A DNA stretch of 64,000 bases, taken from contig JBDNHI010000202.1 of the NCBI GenBank assembly GCA_041694635.1, positions 124,001 to 188,000 on the forward strand. The letters are read 5' to 3'. Below are positions 7,868 to 17,460 of the stretch, piece after piece (the first letter of the stretch is position 1; every line of letters begins with the position of its first letter). A model generated the notes under the pieces. That model made no database searches. It saw only the letters and a program-made list of their open reading frames with translations, and was not told where the DNA came from. The stretch is from UBA969 sp041694635. GTDB taxonomy: Bacteria; Planctomycetota; Planctomycetia; Gemmatales; Gemmataceae. A program made the position numbers and the translations under genes.

Positions 7868-10800
7868 CATTTCCTTCCCCTAAAATTTCTTCTAGTTCCT
7901 CTACTGGAAATCGATTCGGATTTATTTGGAATTCTCTCCCCAATTTTAGCACACACAGATTCTTCGCATAATCTCGAACGGAAAGATAAACTGGGCAAAT
8001 TCCAGGACTTGTTTTGAGAATTCCTGCAATCTGATTAATATCGTGCATCTTGTTTTTACCAAGATTTACTTGCAGGTAGAGTCCCTTGGCAAGCTCTTTT
8101 AATGCCTGTTCTACACTAAAGATTCTTTGCAAAATAAGCCCGGGTTCTTCTCGTGTCCTTTCTACTTTACCCTTGAAAAAACTTACTCGATCTTCTTGAA
8201 AATCGTCCTTGTAGCGCAGGTAATCATCCGGCCACATTACGCAATCGACACCGCCATTAAAATCTTCAATTCTAAAACGAACATACCTTGTATTGCCATT
8301 CTTCGCTTTTTTTGTGTTCATATAACGAATTTGAGTGATCATACCGCCTAAAGTTACTTCATGTTCCGCAGGTAAGTCTCGAAGTTGCTCGCAGGAATGG
8401 GTCGAGAATCTGCGAATTTCTTTTTCGAATTGCGTAAGGGGATGGCTTGAAAAGTAAAAGTCTAGAACTTCTTTCTCGAATTTTAATTTTTCTGTTTCAT
8501 TCCACTCAGGAACTTGAATTAAAACTGCGTGACTTAGAGGATTTTCTTCAGAAGAAGGTTCTTGCGTTTGAGAAAATAAATTACCCTGACCAGCTTTTTT
8601 GTCATGCTGCCGATCAACGGCCCCTTTGAGGGCTCGGGGAAGTAGATGCATTAATTGGGCACGGTGCGCCTTGAGACAATCCATTGCCCCGGCCTTAATA
8701 AGTTTTTCAATCACGCCTTTGCCAACTAATCGGGGGTCTACTCTTTCGCAGAAATCAAAGATGTCGCGGAAAGGGCCATTTTCAAGCCGATTACGGACGA
8801 TTTCCGCTGCAGAGTTATTACCACATCCTTTAATAGCTCTTAGCCCAAAAACTATTTTTCCATCATAGGCAATAAAATCTGATTCACATAAGTTTACATT
8901 AGGGGGTGAAACTTCTACTCCACCTCGCCTTGCATCGTCAATATGCTGAACGAGAATATCGCGCTTATTACCATCTTCGATTTCACTGGTAAGAAGAGCA
9001 GCCATAAATTCAGAACGATAATGATATTTAAGAAATGCGGTCTGGTAGCCTAAAAGGGCATAAGCAGCAGAGTGGCTTTTGTTGAAGCCATAGCCACCGA
9101 AAACAACGATAAGTTGAAAAATATCCTCCGCAGTTTTTTCATTGAGGCCTCGTTCTTTTGAACCCTTGATGAATTCTTCCTTGCGTTGGTCAATTATATC
9201 ATGCTTTTTTTTACTAATTGCTTTGATGCAGGCATAGGCACTGGAGAGTTCGATGCCACCAAGTTGGTTAAGAATCTGCATAATCTGTTCTTGGTAAACC
9301 ATCACTCCAAATGTTTCGGAAAGAATTTGCTCCATAACGGGGTGAGCATAAACAGGTTTTTCCCTACCGTGCTTTCTGTTGATATAAGAATCAACCATAC
9401 CGCCTTCCAAAGGTCCGGGTCGGTAGAGTGCCATAATTGCGATAATATCTCGAATATTATCGGGCTTCATTCGCTTAAGAAGTTCGCGAATACCACTTGA
9501 ATCAAGCTGAAAAACCCCTTTTGCATCACCTTTCTGGAGAAGTTCGTAGGTGTTTTTGTTGTCTAAAGGAAGTTTGTTGAGATCAATCTTAACCCCATGA
9601 TTTTTTTCAATCAGGCGCACCGCGTTGTCAAGCGCTGTAAGTGTTCTAAGACCCAAAAAATCCATTTTTAAAAGACCTACTTTTTCGAGGTCGCCCATCA
9701 CCCATTGAGTGGTTATAACTCCTTCTTCTTTGCGCTGAGATTCTTCACCCTTTCTTACAATGCGTTGTAAGGGAACATAATTCGTGAGCGGGCCATTTGA
9801 AATAACTACTCCAGCTGCGTGAGTGCCAGCGTTTCGGTTGGTCCCTTCTAATTTAAGGGCAATTGTCATCAGTTCCTTGATTTGAGGATCATCCTTGATG
9901 CTGTGCTTTAGTTCAGAGCTGCCGTCGATGGCTTCTTGGAGAGTAATCCCTGGAATTTCGGGAACTAATTCGCATAGCTTGGTGACACGCTCGAGAGGAA
10001 TATTAAAAACCCTGCCAACATCTTTAATAGCTGCCCTTGCAGCCATCGTTCCAAAAGTTGCAATTTGTGCAACGCTTTCTTCCCCATATTTTTCCCGAAC
10101 ATAGGCGATCACATCCTCGCGCCGTTCTTTACAAAAATCGATGTCGATATCCGGCGCTTCATTACGATTGGGATCAAGAAAACGCTCAAATAAAAGATCA
10201 TATTCAAGTGGATCTACATGGCTAAGTTTAAGTACATAACTGACTAAGGCACCACATGCAGAACCCCTAGCATTACAAGGAATTCCTTTTTCAATCGCGA
10301 ACCTTACAAAATCAGCAACAATTAGAAAATAACTTGCGAACCCCATCTTACAAATGATTTCTAATTCTTTCTCAATTCTCTTGGTTGCAGCTAGAGGCGG
10401 ATTTTCTCCGAATCTCTCTTGCATTCCTACCTCACAAAGCTCATTTAAATACTTTTCAGGAGTTTTTTTGTTTGGTGGCACAAATACGGGAAAATGTCGC
10501 TTGCCTAAGTCTAGTTGAATATCGCAACTATCAGCGATTTCTTGGCTCCGGCGCACTGCTGCTTCCTGATCCGGAAAAAGTTTGTACATCTCTTGAGGCG
10601 ATCGAATATAAAACTGATCCGATCCATATTTAATCCGATTCTCATCGGTGCGAAGACGGCCTGTGTTGATACACAGCAGTACATCGTGTGCAGCGCTATC
10701 TTCGGGCCTAAGATAATGTGCATCTGAGGTTGCTACCAAGGGTAGACCAAGTTTGTTGGCTATATCAATTGCCCCTTTTGCGCATTCTTCTTGAATAACA

Positions 10801-11345
10801 AGGCCATTATTCTGGATTTCAACAAAGAAGCGATTTTTGAATACCTTTGCAAACCACCGTGCGAGGTCTGCAGCTTCATTATGTTTCTCCTGAAGAATGT
10901 AATCGCTGAATTCGCTTGAAGCACAACCACTTAGGCAGATAATTCCTTCGCAATGTGCTTTTAAAATTTCTTTATCAATTCTGGGTACATAGTAATACCC
11001 CTCAAGGAATGCAATGGAAGCCATTTTAATAAGATTTTGAAAGCCTTTGTGGTTCTGTGCCAAGAGAGTTAAGTGAAATCCAGCATCCCCTCTTTTTTTT
11101 GCCTCGCGGTCGGTTCTCCCTTTGGGGGCAACATAAGCTTCGTACCCAAGGATGGGATTGATTCCGCCCGCCCGGCAACCTTGATAAAATTCGATAGCAC
11201 CATACAAGTTCCCGTGGTCGGTGATTGCAACCGAATTCATACCCTGATCTTTGACGCATTTGACAAGCTCTGTGATTCTGCTTGCCCCGTCAAGAAGGCT
11301 ATAGTGGGTATGGCAATGAAGGTGAGAAAAAGATTTGTTAGTCAT
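7854..11345 (-). CDS. dnaE: DNA polymerase III alpha subunit
   Basis: The 1163-residue replicative polymerase. An N-terminal PHP domain starts with S-H-L-H-C-H-T-H-Y-S, so the metal-binding histidines are kept. The palm motif P-D-I-D-I-D-F carries the catalytic aspartates, the fingers contain Y-Q-E-Q-I-M-Q-I, and tandem helix-hairpin-helix and a C-terminal OB-fold (V-T-L-G-G-M-I-T) follow. The start is set at the ATG at 11345 because the family begins at this point; an upstream in-frame ATG at 11408 would add 21 residues with no family match. No proofreading exonuclease gene is adjacent. Confidence 0.97.
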   Translation of the reverse strand: MTNKSFSHLHCHTHYSLLDGASRITELVKCVKDQGMNSVAITDHGNLYGAIEFYQGCRAGGINPILGYEAYVAPKGRTDREAKKRGDAGFHLTLLAQNHKGFQNLIKMASIAFLEGYYYVPRIDKEILKAHCEGIICLSGCASSEFSDYILQEKHNEAADLARWFAKVFKNRFFVEIQNNGLVIQEECAKGAIDIANKLGLPLVATSDAHYLRPEDSAAHDVLLCINTGRLRTDENRIKYGSDQFYIRSPQEMYKLFPDQEAAVRRSQEIADSCDIQLDLGKRHFPVFVPPNKKTPEKYLNELCEVGMQERFGENPPLAATKRIEKELEIICKMGFASYFLIVADFVRFAIEKGIPCNARGSACGALVSYVLKLSHVDPLEYDLLFERFLDPNRNEAPDIDIDFCKERREDVIAYVREKYGEESVAQIATFGTMAARAAIKDVGRVFNIPLERVTKLCELVPEIPGITLQEAIDGSSELKHSIKDDPQIKELMTIALKLEGTNRNAGTHAAGVVISNGPLTNYVPLQRIVRKGEESQRKEEGVITTQWVMGDLEKVGLLKMDFLGLRTLTALDNAVRLIEKNHGVKIDLNKLPLDNKNTYELLQKGDAKGVFQLDSSGIRELLKRMKPDNIRDIIAIMALYRPGPLEGGMVDSYINRKHGREKPVYAHPVMEQILSETFGVMVYQEQIMQILNQLGGIELSSAYACIKAISKKKHDIIDQRKEEFIKGSKERGLNEKTAEDIFQLIVVFGGYGFNKSHSAAYALLGYQTAFLKYHYRSEFMAALLTSEIEDGNKRDILVQHIDDARRGGVEVSPPNVNLCESDFIAYDGKIVFGLRAIKGCGNNSAAEIVRNRLENGPFRDIFDFCERVDPRLVGKGVIEKLIKAGAMDCLKAHRAQLMHLLPRALKGAVDRQHDKKAGQGNLFSQTQEPSSEENPLSHAVLIQVPEWNETEKLKFEKEVLDFYFSSHPLTQFEKEIRRFSTHSCEQLRDLPAEHEVTLGGMITQIRYMNTKKAKNGNTRYVRFRIEDFNGGVDCVMWPDDYLRYKDDFQEDRVSFFKGKVERTREEPGLILQRIFSVEQALKELAKGLYLQVNLGKNKMHDINQIAGILKTSPGICPVYLSVRDYAKNLCVLKLGREFQINPNRFPVEELEEILGEGNVKLS

Positions 11346-11459
11346 CCGTGGACTCCAAGTCACATAATCCGAAAAAAAACTGTTATGATATTTTGTAAAG
11401 AATATCAAAAAACGGAAGAGAAGTATTTGGATAATTAGAAAAGTTAAAATAAGAAAAAG

Positions 11460-12182
11460 TTAAAGTTCTAAGTCGGTAGGGTCAATGATCGCTCTGGCAT
11501 ACTTTGCGAGAATAAGGTGAACCGACTGAATTTTTTGCCAGTCAGAATATTTTAAGGCAATATGACTACCCTCGTCGTCGGAATACATACTATTGGTGGC
11601 CAAAGTAAGTTGCCTATGAAGGTATTCAAATAATTCGGCTAGTCTTGCAGATTGGGAAGCAGAAAGTTTATTTGGCAAAGGAGGAAGTGGTTTGTCCCCA
11701 AGAAAAACATGCCCTTCTCTTACAGAAACCGTTTGGTCGGGGTTCAATTCCGTTGGTAAATCATGATCAAATGTTTCAATAATATTAATCGCTTGCTGGT
11801 CCCCTTGATCCGTGTCCCCAACAAGTTTGGTTTTTCCAGCAGAATTTGCAATATTAGAAATTGCATTAATGCGATCACGAATTTCAGATTCGGAACCAAA
11901 CAATAACAAAGACCTTCCTAAACTAATTCGGTCTCCGGGTTTAAGTCTGCGAATATGTATAGGGTTACCGTTAACGCTTGTCCCATTCGTGCTTTCAAGA
12001 TCAGTTAAAATTATTTCTTGATTGTCTAACTGAATCTTGGCGTGAAATCTACTGATCCTCTCATCGCTCAGGCGAACGATATTACCTTCTTCGCGCCCAA
12101 GTGAGATTGGTAAATCAAGGGTACGATAAACCTTACCTTTATCTATACCCTCGAGAACATGAAGAGTAATTTTAGGGGTCAT
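11460..12182 (-). CDS. FHA-domain protein
   Basis: A 240-residue cytosolic protein with an N-terminal forkhead-associated domain (about residues 5-95). It shows the phosphothreonine-binding elements G-R-E-E-G-N, S-R-F-H-A-K and T-N-G-T-S-V-N-G, plus D-R-I-S-L-G. The C-terminal 140 residues are helical and have no family I recognise. FHA domains bind phosphothreonine peptides, so a Ser/Thr kinase partner is expected, but none is encoded in the window. It lies 89 bp downstream of miaA on the same strand. Confidence 0.88.
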   Translation of the reverse strand: MTPKITLHVLEGIDKGKVYRTLDLPISLGREEGNIVRLSDERISRFHAKIQLDNQEIILTDLESTNGTSVNGNPIHIRRLKPGDRISLGRSLLLFGSESEIRDRINAISNIANSAGKTKLVGDTDQGDQQAINIIETFDHDLPTELNPDQTVSVREGHVFLGDKPLPPLPNKLSASQSARLAELFEYLHRQLTLATNSMYSDDEGSHIALKYSDWQKIQSVHLILAKYARAIIDPTDLEL

Positions 12183-12271
12183 ATCTGCTTTTGCAAAAAT
12201 AAGATTAAACTGAACTTAACATATTTACTTTTGAGTAAGTATATTAAATATTCTATCAGTAATCTAGGTTG

Positions 12272-13195
12272 TTAATCGATAGGAATTCCCCACAAACTCA
12301 AGTTTTTTTCTAAGCATACTGGTGTGCATCCGGGCAGGTGCCTAAACCAAGTTTCTTGACGCTTAGCAAATTGCCTAGTTTCAATATTAATTTTTTCTTC
12401 CATTTCTTGATAGGGGATGCCGCCATCTAAGTAATTTAGAATTTGGGAATACCCAATGGCTTGAGATGCCTCTTTGCCTAAAATAGGATGTTTAAGTCTT
12501 AAAGCCTTTGTTTCTTCAACCCAGCCATTTTGTAAAAGATTTGCGGTCCTAAGATGAATGCGCTGGTGTAATTGAGGCCTTGGGATTTGTAGCCAAATAC
12601 ATTTAATCTTAACTGGATCAAAAGCTGAATTAGAATTTAAATCCCATTGTTTTTGGAGTGAACTGATTGTTTTGCCCAGGGCAAACCAGACTTCAAGTGC
12701 TCGGATGATTCTTCTACGGTCATTGGGGTGAATTTTTTTTGCAGAAAAGGGGTCAACCTGCATAAGAAAACTGTGGGCCTCTGAAAAATTTTCCTGAGGA
12801 AACTTAGCCTCTAAGTCTATTCTGATTTGCTTTGGAATTTCAGGCATTTTAAACAAACCTAATAGAAGCGCCTTTAAATAAAAAGGGGTGCCCCCAACAA
12901 AAACTGGGGATTTCCCTTTTTCAATTAGATTAGTGGCTATTTTCTTAGATGATGTAAGCCAAGATTTTACATTACTCGATTCGGTGGGGCATAAAACATC
13001 CAACATATGGTGCTTGACTTCTTCTTGTTGAGATTTATTGGGTTTAGCAGTCCCAATATCCATGCCCTTAAAAAGTGTCATAGAGTCCATACAGATTATT
13101 TCAGAGTCCAACTGCTTCGCAATTTTGATGGCTAAATTGGTTTTTCCGGAGGCAGTAGGGCCAGTAATAATGTAAGAATGTTCAAGTATGTTCAT
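12272..13195 (-). CDS. miaA: tRNA dimethylallyltransferase
   Basis: A 307-residue enzyme that adds dimethylallyl to N6 of A37 in tRNAs reading UNN codons. The P-loop is G-P-T-A-S-G-K-T (12-19). D-S-M-T-L-F-K-G-M-D-I-G-T-A-K-P is the prenyl-pyrophosphate and tRNA-binding signature, and D-R-R-R-I-I-R-A-L-E and the C-terminal I-N-I-E-T-R-Q-F-A-K-R-Q segment are typical. Length is normal. No miaB is seen nearby. Confidence 0.96.
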   Translation of the reverse strand: MNILEHSYIITGPTASGKTNLAIKIAKQLDSEIICMDSMTLFKGMDIGTAKPNKSQQEEVKHHMLDVLCPTESSNVKSWLTSSKKIATNLIEKGKSPVFVGGTPFYLKALLLGLFKMPEIPKQIRIDLEAKFPQENFSEAHSFLMQVDPFSAKKIHPNDRRRIIRALEVWFALGKTISSLQKQWDLNSNSAFDPVKIKCIWLQIPRPQLHQRIHLRTANLLQNGWVEETKALRLKHPILGKEASQAIGYSQILNYLDGGIPYQEMEEKINIETRQFAKRQETWFRHLPGCTPVCLEKNLSLWGIPID

Positions 13196-13255
13196 AAATT
13201 CAGAATACTTTCTGAAGAGAAAAATGAAACTCTAAAGATGCATCGATATCAAATT

Positions 13256-13723
13256 TTAAATAGCCAATAATTCGTGTTTTAAGAACGATCCAAACTGCGG
13301 GCGCTCTAAATTAAAAAAATCTTTAGAAAGAATCCGGATAGATTCAAGGTGCGAGTGACCAGCCACAACAATGCTGGATGCTTCTTGAAAACTTGAATCT
13401 ATAAGAGTGGATATTCCGTAAGCGGAACCAAATGCCGGAACCACACCCCATTCGCAATCGAAAAAGATTTCAGACATATCTAAAGAGTTGGCAAGTTTAA
13501 TCTTGGCAGCAAGAAGAATTTCAACTGAATTTTTATCAAGCATTTCATCGGCAGGAAGGATGGCAATTTTATAAGAATCCATAGTTTTTAATAGAACAGT
13601 TTTAGCGATATTTTTCCCCGGTGTGTGCAAATATTTTGCAAGTTTTTGTGCGGAAAATGCAGGGGGATGCTGGATTATATCGAATACAATACCCATAGAT
13701 TTTAAGAAGTTGTAAATGCGCAT
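13256..13723 (-). CDS. YbaK/EbsC-type aminoacyl-tRNA deacylase
   Basis: A 155-residue protein of the YbaK/ProX editing family, which hydrolyses misacylated tRNA in trans. It has the conserved K-T-V-L-L-K active-site segment and the later G-V-V-P-A-F-G-S motif (G-x-x-x-P-x-G). I chose the ATG at 13723 because AGGAAA lies 4 nt upstream; an in-frame ATG at 13741 would add six residues. The specificity (Cys, Ser or Ala on tRNA-Pro) cannot be read here. The 207 bp between this start and the PQQ-like gene upstream is AT-rich with nothing recognisable. Confidence 0.82.
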   Translation of the reverse strand: MRIYNFLKSMGIVFDIIQHPPAFSAQKLAKYLHTPGKNIAKTVLLKTMDSYKIAILPADEMLDKNSVEILLAAKIKLANSLDMSEIFFDCEWGVVPAFGSAYGISTLIDSSFQEASSIVVAGHSHLESIRILSKDFFNLERPQFGSFLKHELLAI

Positions 13724-13930
13724 AATGTTTCCTAGCTTCATATATTAAAATTTATAAAAATTATTGTAAAATAAAATATAAAAGTTCAGGCTGTAAATGC
13801 TGCCTATTTACCCTAAATTTAACAAAACTGATTCGCTTATACTATTTATTCCGAAAATAACTTGCAAAACTTAAACGAAATGTTCGCCAAGCCTTTAAAA
13901 AATGAAAAAGAAGAAAAATATTAAACAATG

Positions 13931-15151
13931 TTATTCTAAAATTCTTAAGCAAATAAGCTTATTGCTATCCCTAGCAATAAAAAACTTATCGGAAAAGGCT
14001 GGCTGTGCCCTACAGGCGGAATTAAGTACTTGTTTTGAAATAAGGTTTTCCCATTTAGCATCATTCAATTTGTTCAAGAAAAGAGTTCCATCTTCGGCCA
14101 AGACAAGATAATGTTTATTGAATTTGACCATATTACCAGTCCCTAACCCGTCCTTAGACCATAAAACATCTCCAGATTTTGAATCAACGCAACGAAATTC
14201 CGTGCCGGATTCTTGTCTGCCATGAAAGCCAAAAAGTAAACCGTTTGCAAGAATTGGAGTGCTAAAATGGCAAGAAAGTGAGGTGTCGTTAGACCAAACT
14301 TTTTCAAACTTACCTTGATTGTATTTGAGTGAAACCCCTCCCGTTCCATAACTGGCAGAAATAAAAATGTTGTTTCCATCAATCAAGGGCGTCGAGGCAT
14401 TAACCGAGGCATCAAATCGGGCGCGCCAAGGGTGGAATCCCAGTGTAGTCCCATCTTCAAGTTTTAAAAGAGATAGTCCATCTCGCTGAAAAAGTAAAAT
14501 TGAATCGACAGAGTTGAATTTGGTCAAGACTGGAGAAGCGTAACTACCCTTAAAAGATTCACTTTTCCAAATAATAGAGCCATCTTTACTGTTTAGGCAA
14601 AGGCATCCAGCCTTTTTTCCCCCCGCCATCACGATTACTTTATTGTCTAGTAATAAGGGAGAAGTGCCGATCCCAAAAAAAATCTTCCCGGCTTCAAATT
14701 CAGAAACTAAGTTCTTCTCCCAAAGAAGTTCCCCATTAATAATGTTTAATGCGCGAAGAATGCCATCTGGGCTTAAGCAAACAATATGGTTTAGGTTAAT
14801 TGCAGGGGTAGATCTTGGACCATCACCCCTAGAAAAGTCGTCTTGATAGGTTGTGGGAAATGTTTTTTTCCAGACAACTTTGCCATTGGTTAAATTATAA
14901 CAAGTGACCTCTTCGAGGTTTTGAGTTCGGTGGTGTAAAAATACATTTTCTTTAAAAATAATGGGCCCACTAAACCCGATGCCAACTGGTGCGGACCAAA
15001 TTAGTAGGGGTTCTTTTAAAAAAGATTCATTTTTTGAAGTTGCGGATCCATCTCGATTAGGGCCAAGAAAACTAGGCCAGTCATTTGCCATCAAAGGATG
15101 AAAAACTAAAATCAAATATAAAGCAAAAGAAGTTTTCGTAATAATTTTCAT
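13931..15151 (-). CDS. Secreted PQQ-like beta-propeller protein (A)
   Basis: A 406-residue protein with an N-terminal signal peptide (about 1-22) followed at once by D-W-P-S-F-L-G-P-N-R-D-G, the start typical of planctomycete PQQ-like propellers. Repeated blades carry the A-x-x-x-x-G-x-x-x-W pattern (for example G-K-V-V-W-K-K and G-E-L-L-W-E-K). There is no cytochrome domain and no sign of a true quinoprotein dehydrogenase active site. It is the only one of the seven propellers outside the 25-40 kb block. It is probably a periplasmic scaffold, but its role is unknown. Confidence 0.85.
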   Translation of the reverse strand: MKIITKTSFALYLILVFHPLMANDWPSFLGPNRDGSATSKNESFLKEPLLIWSAPVGIGFSGPIIFKENVFLHHRTQNLEEVTCYNLTNGKVVWKKTFPTTYQDDFSRGDGPRSTPAINLNHIVCLSPDGILRALNIINGELLWEKNLVSEFEAGKIFFGIGTSPLLLDNKVIVMAGGKKAGCLCLNSKDGSIIWKSESFKGSYASPVLTKFNSVDSILLFQRDGLSLLKLEDGTTLGFHPWRARFDASVNASTPLIDGNNIFISASYGTGGVSLKYNQGKFEKVWSNDTSLSCHFSTPILANGLLFGFHGRQESGTEFRCVDSKSGDVLWSKDGLGTGNMVKFNKHYLVLAEDGTLFLNKLNDAKWENLISKQVLNSACRAQPAFSDKFFIARDSNKLICLRILE

Positions 15152-15321
15152 CTAAAAATCCTTATGATGAGGCCGCTTATTTAAAAACTTCCTGTTTAAT
15201 TAAGAGAAACTTCTGTTTGCATCTTGTGCTACTACGCTAAAATAATGATATTAGATGATATTAAAAAGAGCATAGTTTGGTCAAATAGCTTGATTTTATG
15301 TGATGAAGGGAAAGCAGTCAG

Positions 15322-15810
15322 ATGAAATGCCAGAAGTGCCCTAAAGCTGCAACAATGCATATTACCGATATTTCCAACAAGGAAAGTTATCAAGAGTTGC
15401 ATTTTTGTGAGGAATGTGCTCAAAAATACATTCAGGAAGAAAACCCTGAAAAAACAGCTAAGATTAACGAACTCGAATCAGTGTCTTCAAAAAACATTGA
15501 AGATTTGGAGGAAACATCTACCAAAGTATGTTGCGCTTGTGGAATGCAATTCTCAGCATTTCGCAATATGGGGCGTTTGGGGTGCCCCAATGATTACACT
15601 GAGTTTAGGGAGGAATTATTGCCTTTCCTAGAAAACATTCACGGTGAAACCAAGCATTGTGGAAAATTCCCTTCCCGATTTGGTAATAATAAAAATATTC
15701 AAAAGGAAATTGATTTTTTAAGAAAGCAACTTCAAACTTCGATTCAAAGAGAAAATTATGAAGAAGCTGCTGCAATCCGAGATAAAATTAAATCTTTAGA
15801 AAATCAGTAG
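15322..15810 (+). CDS. mcsA: McsA-like zinc protein, copy 1
   Basis: A 162-residue activator of the arginine kinase McsB. Two zinc-binding units are visible: C-Q-K-C (3-6) with C-E-E-C, and C-C-A-C with G-C-P-N-D-Y. The C terminus has a UVR motif (E-N-Y-E-E-A-A-A-I-R-D-K-I), the helix hairpin also found in UvrB and ClpC. In Firmicutes McsA docks McsB onto ClpC. It starts a plus-strand operon 170 bp from the divergent propeller gene. It is paralogous to the next gene. Confidence 0.88.
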   Translation: MKCQKCPKAATMHITDISNKESYQELHFCEECAQKYIQEENPEKTAKINELESVSSKNIEDLEETSTKVCCACGMQFSAFRNMGRLGCPNDYTEFREELLPFLENIHGETKHCGKFPSRFGNNKNIQKEIDFLRKQLQTSIQRENYEEAAAIRDKIKSLENQ

Positions 15811-15870
15811 ATTTCTTCTGTAAAAAAAAATACCCTTGTTACCTAACATTTATGTTGTTGAAATAGCCAT

Positions 15871-16368
15871 ATGAATTGCAAATACTGTTCAAATCCTGCG
15901 ACCATACACTTAACCGACATAGTAAGCGGTCAGAAAAAAATAACACACATTTGTAAAGAGTGTGCCGAGGCTAAGCAATTACTTAAACATTCTGACACAG
16001 ACCTTCCTGGAATTTTACAGGGGCTAATTACCAAACATATTGGTAAAGAAGCCGATGACTTATCAAAATTAGTTTGCCCCGATTGTGGAACCCGTTACAT
16101 GGATTTTAGGGCTCAGGGTAGATTAGGTTGTCCAAAGGACTATAATTATTTTAAAATAGGATTAGAACCTTTAATTGAAAAAATACATCATTCAACTAAA
16201 CACTTGGGAAAAATACCTAAGCGTAACCCCGACCTTTCGGGTAAAAAGTCTGATGAGATATTTAAAATCAGGCAGGATCTAAAAAAAGCAGTTGAACAGG
16301 AATCTTACGAAAAAGCTGCTATCTTAAGAGATTTACTTAAGCAAAAGGAACGAACCGATGAATTTTGA
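15871..16368 (+). CDS. McsA-like zinc protein, copy 2
   Basis: A 165-residue paralogue of the preceding gene with the same plan: C-K-Y-C and C-K-E-C, then C-P-D-C with G-C-P-K-D-Y, and a C-terminal UVR motif (E-S-Y-E-K-A-A-I-L-R-D-L-L). Clear identity runs through A-T-I-H-L-T-D-I and F-R-A-Q-G-R-L-G-C-P, so the pair arose by duplication. Its 3' end overlaps mcsB by 11 bp, as expected for a tightly coupled McsA-McsB pair; copy 1 lies 60 bp upstream. Which copy activates McsB cannot be told from sequence. Confidence 0.88.
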   Translation: MNCKYCSNPATIHLTDIVSGQKKITHICKECAEAKQLLKHSDTDLPGILQGLITKHIGKEADDLSKLVCPDCGTRYMDFRAQGRLGCPKDYNYFKIGLEPLIEKIHHSTKHLGKIPKRNPDLSGKKSDEIFKIRQDLKKAVEQESYEKAAILRDLLKQKERTDEF

Positions 16369-17425
16369 ATTACTTTCAAAATCCAGTGGCGAATGGTTGA
16401 AGGGAAGCGGACCCGAATCCGATATTGTGATTTCTAGCAGAATAAGATTGGCTAGAAATCTTGCGGGTTTTCCCTTTCCTAACCGGGCAACAAATTTTCA
16501 AAAAGCGGAAATAGAAAATCTACTTAAAGAACGAATTCAAACCCTTGGGTTTGACCAAAAGTTCGAATATGTATCCCTTTCTGCCCTTAATACGCTTGAC
16601 AGACAATTTCTTGTTGAAAGGCAACTTATCTCACGCGAATTAGCTGCCAATGAGGGACCTCGGGGCGTTGCACTTGGTGATCTCGAAACACTTAGCCTTA
16701 TGGTCAATGAAGAAGATCATTTGCGCTTGCAAGTTATGCGCTCTGGCTTTTCTCTTGAAAATGCTTGGGAAGCCATCAACAAACTAGACGACTTCCTTGA
16801 AAAGCAAGTCTCCTATGCTTTTCACGAGGAATTTGGCTACCTTACAGCTTGTCCTACCAATGTTGGTACGGGTATGCGGGCAAGTGTCATGCTTCATCTT
16901 CCAGCCTTAGATTTTACCAAGCAAATTGATAAGGTTTTTAGGGCTTTACAGCGTATTAACTTGACTCATCGTGGGCTTTATGGCGAAGGAAGCAGATTTT
17001 CAGGTCACTTTTTCCAAATTTCAAATCAGGTTACGTTAGGAAAAAGTGAAAATGCAATCCTTAATGAAATCTACAGTGTCATTCCTCAAATTATTGATTA
17101 CGAAAGACAAGCCCGGGTCGCTTGGAAAAAAGAAAATGGGCAAATTCTTCAAGATCGGATTTCTAGAGCTTTTGGCACTCTAAGTTCTGCCACTATGATG
17201 ACTTCTGATGAAACTATGGGGCTTCTTTCTTATGTACGACTTGGTATCCATCTCAAAATGATAAAAGATGTTGATATTCACACCGTAAATGAGCTTTTCA
17301 TTCAGACCCAACCTGCCCATTTGCAAAAGTTAGTAGGCAGCACCTTAGATGGCGAAGAAAGAAATGCGGCGCGCGCCGGTTTCTTGCGTAGTAAACTTCG
17401 AAGTTCTGGGTCAACTCCTAATTAA
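16358..17425 (+). CDS. mcsB: Protein-arginine kinase
   Basis: A 355-residue phosphagen-kinase-fold enzyme that phosphorylates arginines on proteins, tagging them for ClpC. It has S-S-R-I-R-L-A-R-N-L (nucleotide-binding arginines), N-E-E-D-H-L-R (active-site Glu region) and Y-L-T-A-C-P-T-N-V-G-T-G with the conserved Cys at 165. The C-terminal allosteric motif known as RDxxRA in Bacillus McsB is R-N-A-A-R-A here (335-340), with Asn in place of Asp. AAGGAA precedes the ATG. No ctsR repressor gene is nearby. Confidence 0.95.
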   Translation: MNFELLSKSSGEWLKGSGPESDIVISSRIRLARNLAGFPFPNRATNFQKAEIENLLKERIQTLGFDQKFEYVSLSALNTLDRQFLVERQLISRELAANEGPRGVALGDLETLSLMVNEEDHLRLQVMRSGFSLENAWEAINKLDDFLEKQVSYAFHEEFGYLTACPTNVGTGMRASVMLHLPALDFTKQIDKVFRALQRINLTHRGLYGEGSRFSGHFFQISNQVTLGKSENAILNEIYSVIPQIIDYERQARVAWKKENGQILQDRISRAFGTLSSATMMTSDETMGLLSYVRLGIHLKMIKDVDIHTVNELFIQTQPAHLQKLVGSTLDGEERNAARAGFLRSKLRSSGSTPN

Positions 17426-17460
17426 TTTAAATTAGATGTAGTTTCGATAGAAAATCTAAA

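Noticed and set aside
10511..10727. Two almost coincident open frames on opposite strands
   Set aside because: Both are inside dnaE in non-coding frames, and the conserved polymerase sequence explains the region.
15275..15290. A GGTCAAA heptamer upstream of mcsA, like half of a CtsR operator
   Set aside because: CtsR sites are direct repeats of the heptamer with short spacing. Only one copy is present and no ctsR gene is seen.
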